A DNA stretch of 53,033 bases from Aromatoleum toluolicum (GTDB lineage Bacteria; Pseudomonadota; Gammaproteobacteria; Burkholderiales; Rhodocyclaceae). Of the stretch, positions 32,374 to 38,932 are shown piece after piece. The stretch lies in contig NZ_WTVS01000041.1 in the NCBI RefSeq assembly GCF_012911005.2, forward strand, positions 1-53,033. Reading direction: 5' to 3'. The translations under genes were made by a program, and so were the position numbers. Positions within the stretch are counted from its first letter, which is position 1. Each line of letters opens with the position of its first letter. The notes under the pieces were generated by a model. That model saw only the letters and a program-made list of their open reading frames with translations, was not told the DNA's origin and did not search any database.

Positions 32374-32780
32374 GGGCGCCCCTGCAACGAAGCGATGAGC
32401 GGACAGGTCACCGCACCGCGTGTCGCCCCACAGCGGGCGACAAGCTGGCTCAGCACCGACTCGATGGTGAGCAGATCAGCGAGTCTCACCCGCACGTCCT
32501 CAAGTTTGCGCTCGGCGAGGCTGCGCGCCTCGTCACAATGGGCGCCGTCCTCCAGCTTCAGCAATTCGCTCACTTCATCCAGCGAAAAACCGAGCCGTTG
32601 TGCCGACTTGATGAAGCGCACACGAGCAAGGTCGTCGTCGGCGTAGCGGCGAATGCTGCCGCGCGGACGCTCAGGTTCGGGAAGCAGGCGCTTGCGCTGG
32701 TAGAAGCGGATGGTCTCGACGCCGACGCCTGCCGCCTCGGCCAGAAGACCGATGGAGAAGCCGTCGGATGGGGTTTTCAT
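32370..32780 (-). CDS. merR: Mercury-responsive regulator MerR
   Basis: The start is ATG 32780. The 136-residue protein has the MerR winged helix ([20 protein letters not shown]) and all Hg(II) ligands: the Cys in [11 protein letters not shown] (Cys 80-82 region) and the pair in [20 protein letters not shown]. The C-terminal CPLIASLQ is diagnostic for mercuric MerR as against other metal MerRs. It controls the divergent mer promoter at 32786-32816 and, because the operator is duplicated, presumably also the identical one at 34064-34094. The gene is complete, whereas the copy near 34.0 kb is a stub. Confidence 0.94.
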   Translation of the reverse strand: MKTPSDGFSIGLLAEAAGVGVETIRFYQRKRLLPEPERPRGSIRRYADDDLARVRFIKSAQRLGFSLDEVSELLKLEDGAHCDEARSLAERKLEDVRVRLADLLTIESVLSQLVARCGATRGAVTCPLIASLQGRP

Positions 32781-32785
32781 GGTCC

Positions 32786-32816
32786 TTGACTCCGTACTTA
32801 AGTACGGAAGTAAGCT
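32786..32816 (+). promoter_or_regulatory. mer operator/promoter, copy 1 (orphan)
   Basis: TTGACT (32786-32791) and TAAGCT (32811-32816) are separated by 19 bp that contain the perfect dyad TCCGTACTTAAGTACGGA (32791-32808), the classic MerR site of PmerT. It now drives only a merT stub and points toward the 3' end of the convergent outer-membrane protein gene. Confidence 0.9.
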
Positions 32817-32822
32817 TACACC

Positions 32823-32886
32823 ATGCAATCGAAGACCTCGATCGAGAACTTCCCTTGCCCCCGCCGTGATGGGCGCAGCGCCTTGA
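32823..32886 (+). pseudogene. merT: merT 5' stub
   Basis: ATG 32823 opens [20 protein letters not shown], matching the first 20 codons of the intact merT at 34101 ([20 protein letters not shown]). After about 32886 similarity ends abruptly and unrelated sequence follows, with no MerT membrane helices. It is a truncated copy left after recombination. About 170 bp with no recognisable gene then run to 33056. Confidence 0.85.
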
Positions 32887-33056
32887 AGGTCTCGGTTGGT
32901 CAAACCCACGGTTTGCAGGTTCTTTCCGCGCCAAGAGGTTCAAGTCGAGATCCCCCTTCGCAGCAGCGACCAGGATGCGCACTGGGACTACCTGAATAAA
33001 CTGGCTAACCAGGAGCCGGCATGGGCAATGAGCATGAAGATTGGCCGAACGCAACG

Positions 33057-33863
33057 CTATTTGAAGGGGTGCTCAAGCGAGAGATAAAGCAACACCCCCT
33101 GCGTTCCCGATGACGACCCCACACCGATCGGCCGGGAGAACCCATAAACGATCTGGAGCCCGGAATCGAAGTTGGACGCATAGCGGAAGCCGGGGTTGAT
33201 GAACAGCGCCTTCTCGCGCTGCGTGCTGCCGTCCGGCAGGACCGCTTCGAAGTCCGTCCCCGCCACCTCCAGCATCAGATTGAAGTTTGGCGACGCAAGG
33301 TAGATGAGGCTGGCGCCATAGTTCGAACCCACCGTGTCGGCCCGCGCGCCGCCGGGTTCCTTCGATTTCGGCGTGAAGGTTCCCCCCAGGTTCCAGTGGG
33401 TCACCCACGAATCGGACAACTCGACGCTTAGGGGCAGATTGACCTGGATGCCGGTGGCGCCGGTGCCGTGGCCTTTCTTGTAATCCCCGGTCGGGGTGAT
33501 GATCGACAGTCGGGGCGCAAAGGCGATGCGGTCCTTGGCGATGGCCTGGTAACGGTAGTTGAGCGCGATGTCGCCGACACCGGTTGTGTGGTCCGGATCG
33601 CCGATGCGCACCACGGGCACCGTATAGGACAGTTGGTGGGTCTCGTCGCCGAGCGGCCACTCCTGCGTGAAGGCATAGGCCCATTCCTTCGACTGGCGCA
33701 GGTACATGAAGCTCTGGATGTGCTGCACCACCCCGGCCTCCTGGTTGTAAGCCTCCTCGACCAGAAAGGAGTTGTCCTGAATCTTCTTGGTGCTTTCGGC
33801 CGTGGCTTGTGCAGGCAGGCCCATGGCGAGGCCCAATGCCAGCGCATAACGGTGAATCGACAT
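33057..33863 (-). CDS. Outer-membrane barrel protein (MetA-pathway/transporter-like)
   Basis: A signal peptide (residues 1-23, ALGLAMGLPAQATA) leads a 268-residue protein of alternating beta strands, with SFLVEEAYNQEAGVVQHIQS, GDIALNYRYQA, PRLSIITPTGDYKKGHGTGA and NPGFRYASNFDSGLQIVYGF. The GDY...G...GATG pattern and ending strand (LLYLSLEHPFK) resemble the PF13557-type outer-membrane family found in many degradation and metal loci. Substrate unknown. It sits between the two halves of the split mer locus on the opposite strand, so it was probably part of the inserted segment or was trapped by the duplication. Confidence 0.72.
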   Translation of the reverse strand: MSIHRYALALGLAMGLPAQATAESTKKIQDNSFLVEEAYNQEAGVVQHIQSFMYLRQSKEWAYAFTQEWPLGDETHQLSYTVPVVRIGDPDHTTGVGDIALNYRYQAIAKDRIAFAPRLSIITPTGDYKKGHGTGATGIQVNLPLSVELSDSWVTHWNLGGTFTPKSKEPGGARADTVGSNYGASLIYLASPNFNLMLEVAGTDFEAVLPDGSTQREKALFINPGFRYASNFDSGLQIVYGFSRPIGVGSSSGTQGVLLYLSLEHPFK

Positions 33864-34013
33864 TCGTCTTTCTCCCTTGATATTGCATCCATCGGCGCCT
33901 CACCCAACCGCTGCGGCGCGTGAGGCGACCCTGCTCATTTCAACCGGAAATTCTCCTTGGTTTCGCCTTTGCCGGGAAGAGTCGCGCTGACAGCGACCCG
34001 GACGCCGACGCCG

Positions 34014-34058
34014 ACCGGCCAGCAGACCGATGGAGAAACCGTCGGATGGGGTTTTCAT
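34014..34058 (-). pseudogene. merR: merR 5' stub
   Basis: From ATG 34058 the frame reads [15 protein letters not shown], the same first 14 residues as the intact merR, then departs. Shifted by one frame the DNA continues into VGVGVRVAVSATLPGKGETK and ends NFRLK-stop, which looks like the C-terminal end of another, unidentified protein. So merR was cut within its first helix and joined to foreign sequence. Confidence 0.8.
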
Positions 34059-34063
34059 CGCGC

Positions 34064-34094
34064 TTGACTCCGTACTTAAGTACGGAAGTAAGCT
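34064..34094 (+). promoter_or_regulatory. mer operator/promoter, copy 2 (drives merTP)
   Basis: TTGACT (34064-34069), 19-bp spacer with the dyad TCCGTACTTAAGTACGGA (34069-34086), and TAAGCT (34089-34094) reproduce the operator of copy 1 base for base. ATG of merT is 7 bp after the -10, as is usual for short mer leaders. MerR from 32.4 kb can be expected to act here in trans. Confidence 0.9.
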
Positions 34095-34100
34095 CATACT

Positions 34101-34481
34101 ATGCAATCGAAGACCTCGATCGAGAACTTCCCTCACGCCCGCCGTGATGGGCGCGGCGCCTTGCTCACTGGTGGCGTGGCGGCCATCCTCGCTTCAACCT
34201 GCTGCCTGGGGCCGCTGGTACTGCTTGCGCTCGGTTTTTCAGGGGCATGGATCGGCAATCTGACCGCCCTCGAACCCTATCGCCCGGTGTTCATCGCGGT
34301 GGCCGTGGTTTCGCTGTTGCTGGCTTGGCGACGAATCTGGCGACCAGTCGTGACGTGCCCGCCTGGCGCGGGATGTGCAGTCCCGTCGGTCAAATGGTTG
34401 TACGAGGTGCTGTTCGCGATCGTGGCCGTGCTGGTGCTGATCGCGCTCATCTTCCCAACCATTGCACCCTGGTTCTACTGA
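34101..34481 (+). CDS. merT: Mercuric ion transporter MerT
   Basis: The 126-residue inner-membrane protein has three helices. The first carries the vicinal cysteine pair STCCLGPLVLLALG, and the cytoplasmic loop has the second pair in VTCPPGAGCAVPS. Both are needed to hand Hg(II) from MerP to the cytoplasm. Size and motifs are standard. No merA reductase follows, so imported mercury has no visible reductase in this window. Confidence 0.94.
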   Translation: MQSKTSIENFPHARRDGRGALLTGGVAAILASTCCLGPLVLLALGFSGAWIGNLTALEPYRPVFIAVAVVSLLLAWRRIWRPVVTCPPGAGCAVPSVKWLYEVLFAIVAVLVLIALIFPTIAPWFY

Positions 34482-34495
34482 GAGGAGATTCGAAA

Positions 34496-34783
34496 GTGAG
34501 AACACATCTGCTGACGGTGGCATGGATGACAACGTTCACCCTGCCGACTTGGGCGGCATCCACGACGGTCACGTTGTCGGTGCCGACGATGGACTGTCCG
34601 GTCTGCCCGATCACGGTCAAGAAAGCGCTGGGCAAGCTTGCCGGGGTTGAGGCGGTCACGGTGAACTTCGACCGGCGCGAAGCGACCGTCACCTTCGACG
34701 ACGTCAAGACCAATGTCGAGGCGCTGACCCGGGCTACGCGGGATGCTGGTTACCCTTCAACCTTGGTCGGCAGCAAGCCATGA
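34496..34783 (+). CDS. merP: Periplasmic mercury-binding protein MerP
   Basis: GTG 34496 is chosen because AGAGGAGATTCGAAA precedes it and a signal peptide follows (residues 1-21, ...TTFTLPTWAAS). The mature HMA fold contains TMDCPVCPITVKKALGKLAG, the Hg-binding CxxC, and NFDRREATVTFDD. It scavenges Hg(II) in the periplasm and passes it to MerT. The 95-residue length is normal. Its stop overlaps the start of the next gene. Confidence 0.93.
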   Translation: MRTHLLTVAWMTTFTLPTWAASTTVTLSVPTMDCPVCPITVKKALGKLAGVEAVTVNFDRREATVTFDDVKTNVEALTRATRDAGYPSTLVGSKP

Positions 34784-35004
34784 GCGGGATCGTTCTCGAA
34801 TCGACGCTGTCCTGTCCGGCGTGCGGTCACACCAAGACCGAAACGATGCCGACGGACGCCTGCCAGTGGTTCTATGAGTGCGAGCATTGCCACGTCGTCT
34901 TCAGGCCACGGCCGGGTGACTGCTGCGTGTTTTGCTCGTACGGTACCGTGCCTTGTCCGCCGGTCCAGGCGCACGGGAAGCAGTGCGCTTGTTGGAAGGA
35001 ATAG
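34780..35004 (+). CDS. GDCCVxC-type heavy-metal resistance protein
   Basis: This 74-residue cytosolic protein is packed with cysteines: LSCPACGHTKTE and YECEHCHVVF look like a zinc-ribbon, followed by the family signature RPGDCCVFCSYGTVPCPPVQ and a final QCACWK. The family is known only as small proteins encoded in mercury and other metal loci, in place of or beside merE. Its role is unproven. It is translationally coupled to merP (ATGA), so it should be made with the transporter and could chelate incoming Hg(II). Confidence 0.88.
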   Translation: MSGIVLESTLSCPACGHTKTETMPTDACQWFYECEHCHVVFRPRPGDCCVFCSYGTVPCPPVQAHGKQCACWKE

Positions 35005-35033
35005 GTGCATGCACACCCTACCGCGAGCAGACG

Positions 35034-35504
35034 CTAGCCAGCATACTTAGGATCGCTTGGACGCTTGAAGTGCGCCGCGAGCAAGAGCACATTGATTATC
35101 GAAAATGCGGCCACCCACAGCAGCGGAATCGCTGCGAAACCCGACCACATGATCTGCGTCTCGGTGCACGGCATGATCCGGGTGCATGCGGCGGCCTCCC
35201 CCGGCGCAGCGGCAGTGATCAACAGAAGGTGGACGACCGAGACCAGCCACCCGACGCCCGCCAATGGAAGTGCGTAATACACGACCTTTCGGTCGAACAG
35301 GAAGATTCCCACCATCAGAATCGGGACCAGTGGGAACATGAAGATGCGCAAGTACCAGCAGATGACGCAGGGCACAATGCGCAGCATTTCACTCAGGGCA
35401 AGCGCACCGATCACTGACAGGCCCGCAATCGACCAGCACATCAAGATCAGCGCCCAGGTAAGACCAAAGAGGTCTTCCTCCGTCGAGCGTCTATGGATGT
35501 TCAT
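35034..35504 (-). CDS. DsbB/BdbC-like disulfide oxidoreductase
   Basis: Start ATG 35504 gives a 156-residue protein with four membrane helices. The first periplasmic loop has the redox pair CVICWYLR, and the second has CTRIMPC, the arrangement of DsbB/BdbC. It reoxidises a DsbA-like thioredoxin using quinone. The missing DsbA partner is not seen nearby. It is convergent with the mer operon (30 bp apart), and may protect periplasmic thiols under mercury stress, which is inference. Homologues are often found on metal-resistance islands. Confidence 0.85.
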   Translation of the reverse strand: MNIHRRSTEEDLFGLTWALILMCWSIAGLSVIGALALSEMLRIVPCVICWYLRIFMFPLVPILMVGIFLFDRKVVYYALPLAGVGWLVSVVHLLLITAAAPGEAAACTRIMPCTETQIMWSGFAAIPLLWVAAFSIINVLLLAAHFKRPSDPKYAG

Positions 35505-35860
35505 CGACTCGGATCTCAGCGGCAAGGAGCAGGTACGCAGACGGGAGAGGAATGGGTTCGCGTTGCCATGACGATATCGGATTCGGACGAAATCGGTCGA
35601 GTGGAAATACGTCGCAGGGTGCCAGCGATTGCCCACGGCGGGCAATTTCTCGCTCGGCACGAGCACTTGGTCGAGGAATCGGAGATTACTCCATGTGCGC
35701 AGGCTCGAACCAGACGTTGAACGGGAAATAAAGCAAATCGCCCATGCTGAGCAAGGGGGCAAGACTTGCGGCAAAAATTTAGGCTCTGTCACCGTTAAGT
35801 GTTGAACTACCGCATTCGATAACTATATTTTTATATAGCCGTTGGCGCGGAGAGGCGGTG
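35505..35860. other. Stretch between the dsbB-like gene and an IS fragment
   Basis: No gene is recognised. On the minus strand a 19-codon frame (MGDLLYFPFNVWFEPAHME, about 35750-35690) and further natural-looking peptides in the frame leading into the DsbB-like gene hint at degraded coding DNA. At about 35784 begins GGCTCTGTCACCGTTAA, which resembles an insertion-sequence end. Confidence 0.45.
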
Positions 35861-35956
35861 ATGAGGACTACTGAGTTCGAGCGCGTGCTGAAGCTGTTGG
35901 GGCTGCTTTCACACCATCAGCGAAGCAAGGTCGTTGAAGACTGCGGTCTTTCATGA
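35784..35956 (+). mobile_element. Insertion-sequence left-end fragment with 5' of a transposase gene (possibly IS1595-like)
   Basis: A terminus-like GGCTCTGTCACCG at 35784 is followed after an AT-rich leader by GGAGAGGCGGTG and ATG 35861. This opens a short frame MRTTEFERVLKLLGLLSHHQ ...SKVVEDCGLS-stop ending 35956. The peptide resembles the N-terminal helix of IS1595-type transposases, but only 31 codons remain and no right end is visible. The attribution to IS1595 is weak. That it is a truncated IS is more likely than not. Confidence 0.42.
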
Positions 35957-35976
35957 TAACTCCATTGACTCATATG

Positions 35977-36258
35977 TCATTTCGAACCGCCTTGGGATCC
36001 CGAATCGGAGTACCCCCCGCCGAACCAGCGGGACCACCATCTCGTCGTGCACATCGCTCCGCAGGCGAGCAGGATCAGAACCGCCGTCAACAATCCCGTG
36101 GCCGCGAGCCAGTCCCAGCTCAGGTACAGTCCCCCTCCCGCGCCTGCCGCGATGAACAGAGCGACAATCCCTGCGAGACTGAGCCGGCCGCGCTGCGGAG
36201 CGAAACGCTGGCCATGCTGCGTTGCCGTCTCGGCGCCTGTATTCTTCGTGCCGTCCAT
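35977..36258 (-). CDS. Small membrane protein, paralogue of the next gene
   Basis: ATG 36258 has the strong RBS AAAGGAGGAGCAC. The 93-residue protein has a hydrophilic N-terminus and two helices (about 27-47 and 52-72) with GGGLYLSWDWLAATGLLTAV and LLACGAMCTT. The pattern 'W-W...G...ACxAMC' is shared with the gene directly upstream, so the two are related. It resembles DUF2933-type small proteins of metal loci. It ends close to the IS fragment. Confidence 0.6.
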   Translation of the reverse strand: MDGTKNTGAETATQHGQRFAPQRGRLSLAGIVALFIAAGAGGGLYLSWDWLAATGLLTAVLILLACGAMCTTRWWSRWFGGGYSDSGSQGGSK

Positions 36259-36274
36259 GTGCTCCTCCTTTCAG

Positions 36275-36592
36275 TCAGGGTTTCGGCCGCTCAGGCAGCA
36301 CGCCTGGATCTCGCGTGGAATCCGTCTTCGCCGGAGTGCAGGACTGACCGTTCCGCAACTTGTCGGCGCAGAGTCCGAGCGCGCACATGGCGAGACAGGG
36401 GACGGCAGCCAGGATCAAGGGCGCGATGCCCGCCGCAACGAGCCAGCCCCAGTTCAGGACGATGCCCGCAATCGCGCCGACAATTGCTACGGCGATCAGG
36501 ATCTTTGTGCCGGCCGGCCGTTGATGTGACGAGGGACAGACACTCCGATTCGCGGACCTCGCATCAGCTCCGGCGGTTTCTAACTTTTCCAT
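36275..36592 (-). CDS. Small membrane protein with CxxMC motif
   Basis: ATG 36592 follows AAGGAGATTAGCG. The 105-residue protein has a Ser/Cys-containing N-terminus, two helices (about 29-47 and 50-72: IVLNWGWLVAAGIAPLILAA then VPCLAMCALGLC) and a hydrophilic tail. Cys residues at the membrane face (CLAMCALGLC, and one in GQSC) could bind metal. It is a paralogue of the following gene (identity is visible around NWGW/SWDW and the CxAMC motif) and 16 bp from it, so they form the end of the Rieske/cytochrome cluster. Confidence 0.62.
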   Translation of the reverse strand: MEKLETAGADARSANRSVCPSSHQRPAGTKILIAVAIVGAIAGIVLNWGWLVAAGIAPLILAAVPCLAMCALGLCADKLRNGQSCTPAKTDSTRDPGVLPERPKP

Positions 36593-36631
36593 CGCTAATC
36601 TCCTTCAAGTGCTCCACACCGACGGCAATCC

Positions 36632-37237
36632 TCAGGCACTGCCCTCATCGGCGCCGATCAGCAGCGCCGACTCACCCAGATACCGATACGGCGGAATCTC
36701 GAGGTTCGTGGGCGCTGGTACGTTCTTGAATACGCGGCCGGCGAGGTCGAACCGGGAGCCGTGGCAGGGGCAGTAGAAGCCGCCCGGCCAAGCTGGTCCG
36801 AGGTCGGACGGGGCCACTTCCGGGCGGAAGGTGGGGACGCAACCGAGATGCGTGCAGAGGCCGACCGCCACCAGGTACTCGGGCTTGCGCGAGCGCAGCG
36901 GGTTCGTGGCGTACTCCGGCTGCTGCGGCCTCTCCGAGCGGGGATCGCTCAGCAGCGGATCGTTCGCCTTCAGCCGCTCGATCATCCCGGGCGTGCGATG
37001 CAGGATCCATACCGGTTTGCCCCGCCACTCGACAGTCATCAGCTCGCCAGCCCCGAGCTTGGCGACATCGGCCTCCACGGGCGCACCCGCCGCGCGCGCC
37101 CGCTCACTCGGCGACATGCTGAGAATGAAGGGAATGGCCGTCCCCATGGCGGCCACCCCACCCACGGCGGAGGTGGCGATGACCAGTTTGCGGCGCGTGG
37201 GATTTGTCGGCTTGGGCCACGGCTTCTTATCATCCAT
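36632..37237 (-). CDS. petA: Orphan Rieske iron-sulfur protein
   Basis: Start ATG 37237 gives 201 residues with an N-terminal twin-arginine-like anchor (TRRKLVIATSAVGGVAAMGT, about 15-40) and a Rieske domain. The cluster ligands are in GLCTHLGCVPTF and FYCPCHGSRFD, i.e. CxHxGC and CxCHG, and the disulfide cysteines are present. It matches the ubiquinol-cytochrome c reductase Rieske subunit. However, neither cytochrome b nor c1 genes are adjacent; instead a beta-propeller protein and a cytochrome c precede it. It may serve a dedicated redox complex or replace a metal-damaged bc1 Rieske subunit. Confidence 0.88.
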   Translation of the reverse strand: MDDKKPWPKPTNPTRRKLVIATSAVGGVAAMGTAIPFILSMSPSERARAAGAPVEADVAKLGAGELMTVEWRGKPVWILHRTPGMIERLKANDPLLSDPRSERPQQPEYATNPLRSRKPEYLVAVGLCTHLGCVPTFRPEVAPSDLGPAWPGGFYCPCHGSRFDLAGRVFKNVPAPTNLEIPPYRYLGESALLIGADEGSA

Positions 37238-37248
37238 GAGGCGCTCCT

Positions 37249-38133
37249 TCAGCGTGCGACGCCCTGCTGCGCGATCGGCTTCCAGGTCCGACCGCCATCG
37301 GCGGAGAGATAGACGTCGCGCTTGAAGGTCGCGATCGCCAGCTCGCTCCGCCGGACCGGATTCTGGGCGATGTAGGCCACCGCATCGTCCGCGATGGCCG
37401 GAATGGTGACCGGCTCGGCCTGGCCGCCGGCCAGCGCAATCCGCGTCAGGGTGGCCCGTCCGGCATAGCCGCCGACCCATAGATGCGCGCCCTCGAGGTC
37501 GAAGAAGACGGACACGCTCTGGCCCTCCGCCACGGGTGCGAAGCGTTCGCCGGCGTCCCGCGAGACGAACGCGCCGGCGCGGGTAGCGACGGCCACGGTC
37601 CTGGGTTCGCGCGGATGCGCGGCCACGGCCGCGGGCTCGCCCCGCAGGCCTTCCGCCGTGGCGCGCGCCCAGGCAAATCCATCGTCGGTTGTGTGGTAGT
37701 ACCCCGGCGCGGACATGCGCGAGTTGCGGGCCGCGCTGTACACAAACACGGCATCGGTTTCGAAGCCGGCCGCGAGCAGGTGGAAGTCCGCCTCGCCTTC
37801 CATGCCCAGCCGCTGCCACGTCTTTCCGCCGTCCAGGCTCTTCATGAGGCCGAACGGATTGGTCAGGCCCGAGCCCCGCGCTGGGTGGCCGCTGCTGTAG
37901 ACGTGGCGCTTGGTTGTCGCGAAGCCCATGTAGTCGTGCTCGGGGCCGGGGGCCTTCGACCATTTGCCGTTCCGATACACTGCCAGTCCGTCATGGCTCG
38001 GCACGTAGATCGCGGCCCCGTCGGCGCTAAAGGCGAGTCCGTGGACGTGATGCAGGGTGGTATCCGCCGCCGTGGACGCCGGCGCCGCAAGCGCCATGCC
38101 GACGATTGCGAGTCCTGCGATGAGTTTCTTCAT
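37249..38133 (-). CDS. Periplasmic beta-propeller (YCF48/BNR/F510_1955-like)
   Basis: A signal peptide (residues 1-23) leads a 294-residue protein with BNR/YCF48-type repeats: LTNPFGLMKSLDGGKTWQRL, YHTTDDGFAWARATAEGLRG, FVSRDAGERFAPV and YLSADGGRTWKPI, each containing the S/T-x-D-x-G-x-x-W/F core. The start LHHVHGLAFSADGAAIYVPS is typical of the 'F510_1955' group. Although such proteins are labelled glycosyl hydrolases, YCF48-like propellers are assembly factors in photosystem II. Here, 11 bp ahead of a Rieske gene, an assembly role for a redox complex is attractive but unproven. Confidence 0.75.
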   Translation of the reverse strand: MKKLIAGLAIVGMALAAPASTAADTTLHHVHGLAFSADGAAIYVPSHDGLAVYRNGKWSKAPGPEHDYMGFATTKRHVYSSGHPARGSGLTNPFGLMKSLDGGKTWQRLGMEGEADFHLLAAGFETDAVFVYSAARNSRMSAPGYYHTTDDGFAWARATAEGLRGEPAAVAAHPREPRTVAVATRAGAFVSRDAGERFAPVAEGQSVSVFFDLEGAHLWVGGYAGRATLTRIALAGGQAEPVTIPAIADDAVAYIAQNPVRRSELAIATFKRDVYLSADGGRTWKPIAQQGVAR

Positions 38134-38158
38134 GGGTGTTTCTCCTTCGTGAAACTCC

Positions 38159-38863
38159 TCAGTCGCACTGCCGCTTGATGAACGTCGCCATCTCCTCCGG
38201 CCCTGCGAACACGACGATGGCCCGGTCTCCCATCATGCCCGCGGGCAGGAGCACCGGTTTGCCGCGATCCGGACCCTCGGCGCTGGAGTCGGTCTTGAAG
38301 CGCAAGTTGAATTCCCAGAAGGCGACGGTCTTGCCGGACGCGGTGATGGCGCGATACGTGTCCCCGCAGTAGCGGATTGCGGTGACCAGGTTGTCCTGGG
38401 CGGCTTGCTTCAGGTTGGCCTTCGCTCCCTGAGCCATCATGCCCATTCCGCCACGGGAAACCGGTGCTTCCTTCCCTTCGGACACGGCCTTGAGATAGGC
38501 GACGAGATCGGCCCGCGCCCGGTGGTCGGCGACGCCCCGGAACGCCATACCGTTGCCGGGGACCAGCGCCTGGGGATCTTTCAGCCATCGATCCAGGCTC
38601 TGCTCGTTCCAGAGGAGGCCGGAGCGCTTGAGGGGATCGGAATACCGGAGAAAGCCTTCGGCCGCGCCCGCCTTGCGTCCAAAGACGCCGGCCAGGCTCG
38701 GCCCGGTCATATGGCGACTGCGTTCCACGGAATGGCAGGCCGCGCACTGCTCGAATAGCGCCGCGCCGCGCTGGACATTACCCTCCGCGCGGGCCGGCAC
38801 GTTCCCGCCCGCGAGCATCCAGCCGCACAGGGCTGCGGCGATGAAGCGGATTCCATTTGCCAT
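38159..38863 (-). CDS. Cytochrome c with extra C-terminal domain
   Basis: After a signal peptide (residues 1-26) comes a class I cytochrome c domain (about 28-128) with CAACHSVE as haem site and GNGMAFRGV giving the axial Met. A Met/Gly linker (SRGGMGMMAQGAK) then joins a second domain (about 148-234) with YCGDTYRAITASGKTVAFWE and AGPEEMATFIKRQCD, two cysteines and no similarity I recognise. It is the first gene of the cluster that continues with the propeller and Rieske genes. It is likely the soluble or membrane-associated electron acceptor of that cluster. Confidence 0.85.
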   Translation of the reverse strand: MANGIRFIAAALCGWMLAGGNVPARAEGNVQRGAALFEQCAACHSVERSRHMTGPSLAGVFGRKAGAAEGFLRYSDPLKRSGLLWNEQSLDRWLKDPQALVPGNGMAFRGVADHRARADLVAYLKAVSEGKEAPVSRGGMGMMAQGAKANLKQAAQDNLVTAIRYCGDTYRAITASGKTVAFWEFNLRFKTDSSAEGPDRGKPVLLPAGMMGDRAIVVFAGPEEMATFIKRQCD

Positions 38864-38886
38864 GGCTGACCTCCAAGATCCGCCCG

Positions 38887-38930
38887 TTAAAAAAGCCGGC
38901 CGGCGCAGCTTGGTGGCCCGCCGGCCTGCC
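38887..38930 (-). terminator. Rho-independent terminator of the copper operon
   Basis: On the minus strand GGCCGGCG, a 14-nt loop region, CGCCGGCC and GGC are followed by TTTTTT (plus-strand A tract at 38889-38894). This GC-rich hairpin with U tract lies just after the CusF-like stop and before the cytochrome gene, separating the two minus-strand units. Confidence 0.85.
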
Positions 38931-38932
38931 GG

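Larger units (their letters stand above)
32710..32886. repeat. Duplicated mer regulatory core, copy 1
   Basis: The segment from the 5' end of merR through operator/promoter to codon 21 of merT recurs at 33985-34163 with roughly 90 percent identity over the central 140 bp (operator identical, scattered substitutions elsewhere). Copy 1 keeps a full merR on its left and a cut merT on its right. Confidence 0.85.
33985..34163. repeat. Duplicated mer regulatory core, copy 2
   Basis: This is the second copy of the merR-5'/operator/merT-5' segment (compare 32710-32886). It keeps an intact merT on its right and only a merR stub on its left. The two cores are in direct orientation about 1.28 kb apart. 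Confidence 0.85.

Noticed and set aside
33890-33930. Inverted repeat GCCTCAC...GTGAGGC near the outer-membrane protein start
   Set aside because: Weak stem with a long loop upstream of a gene start. No T tract and no known operator pattern.
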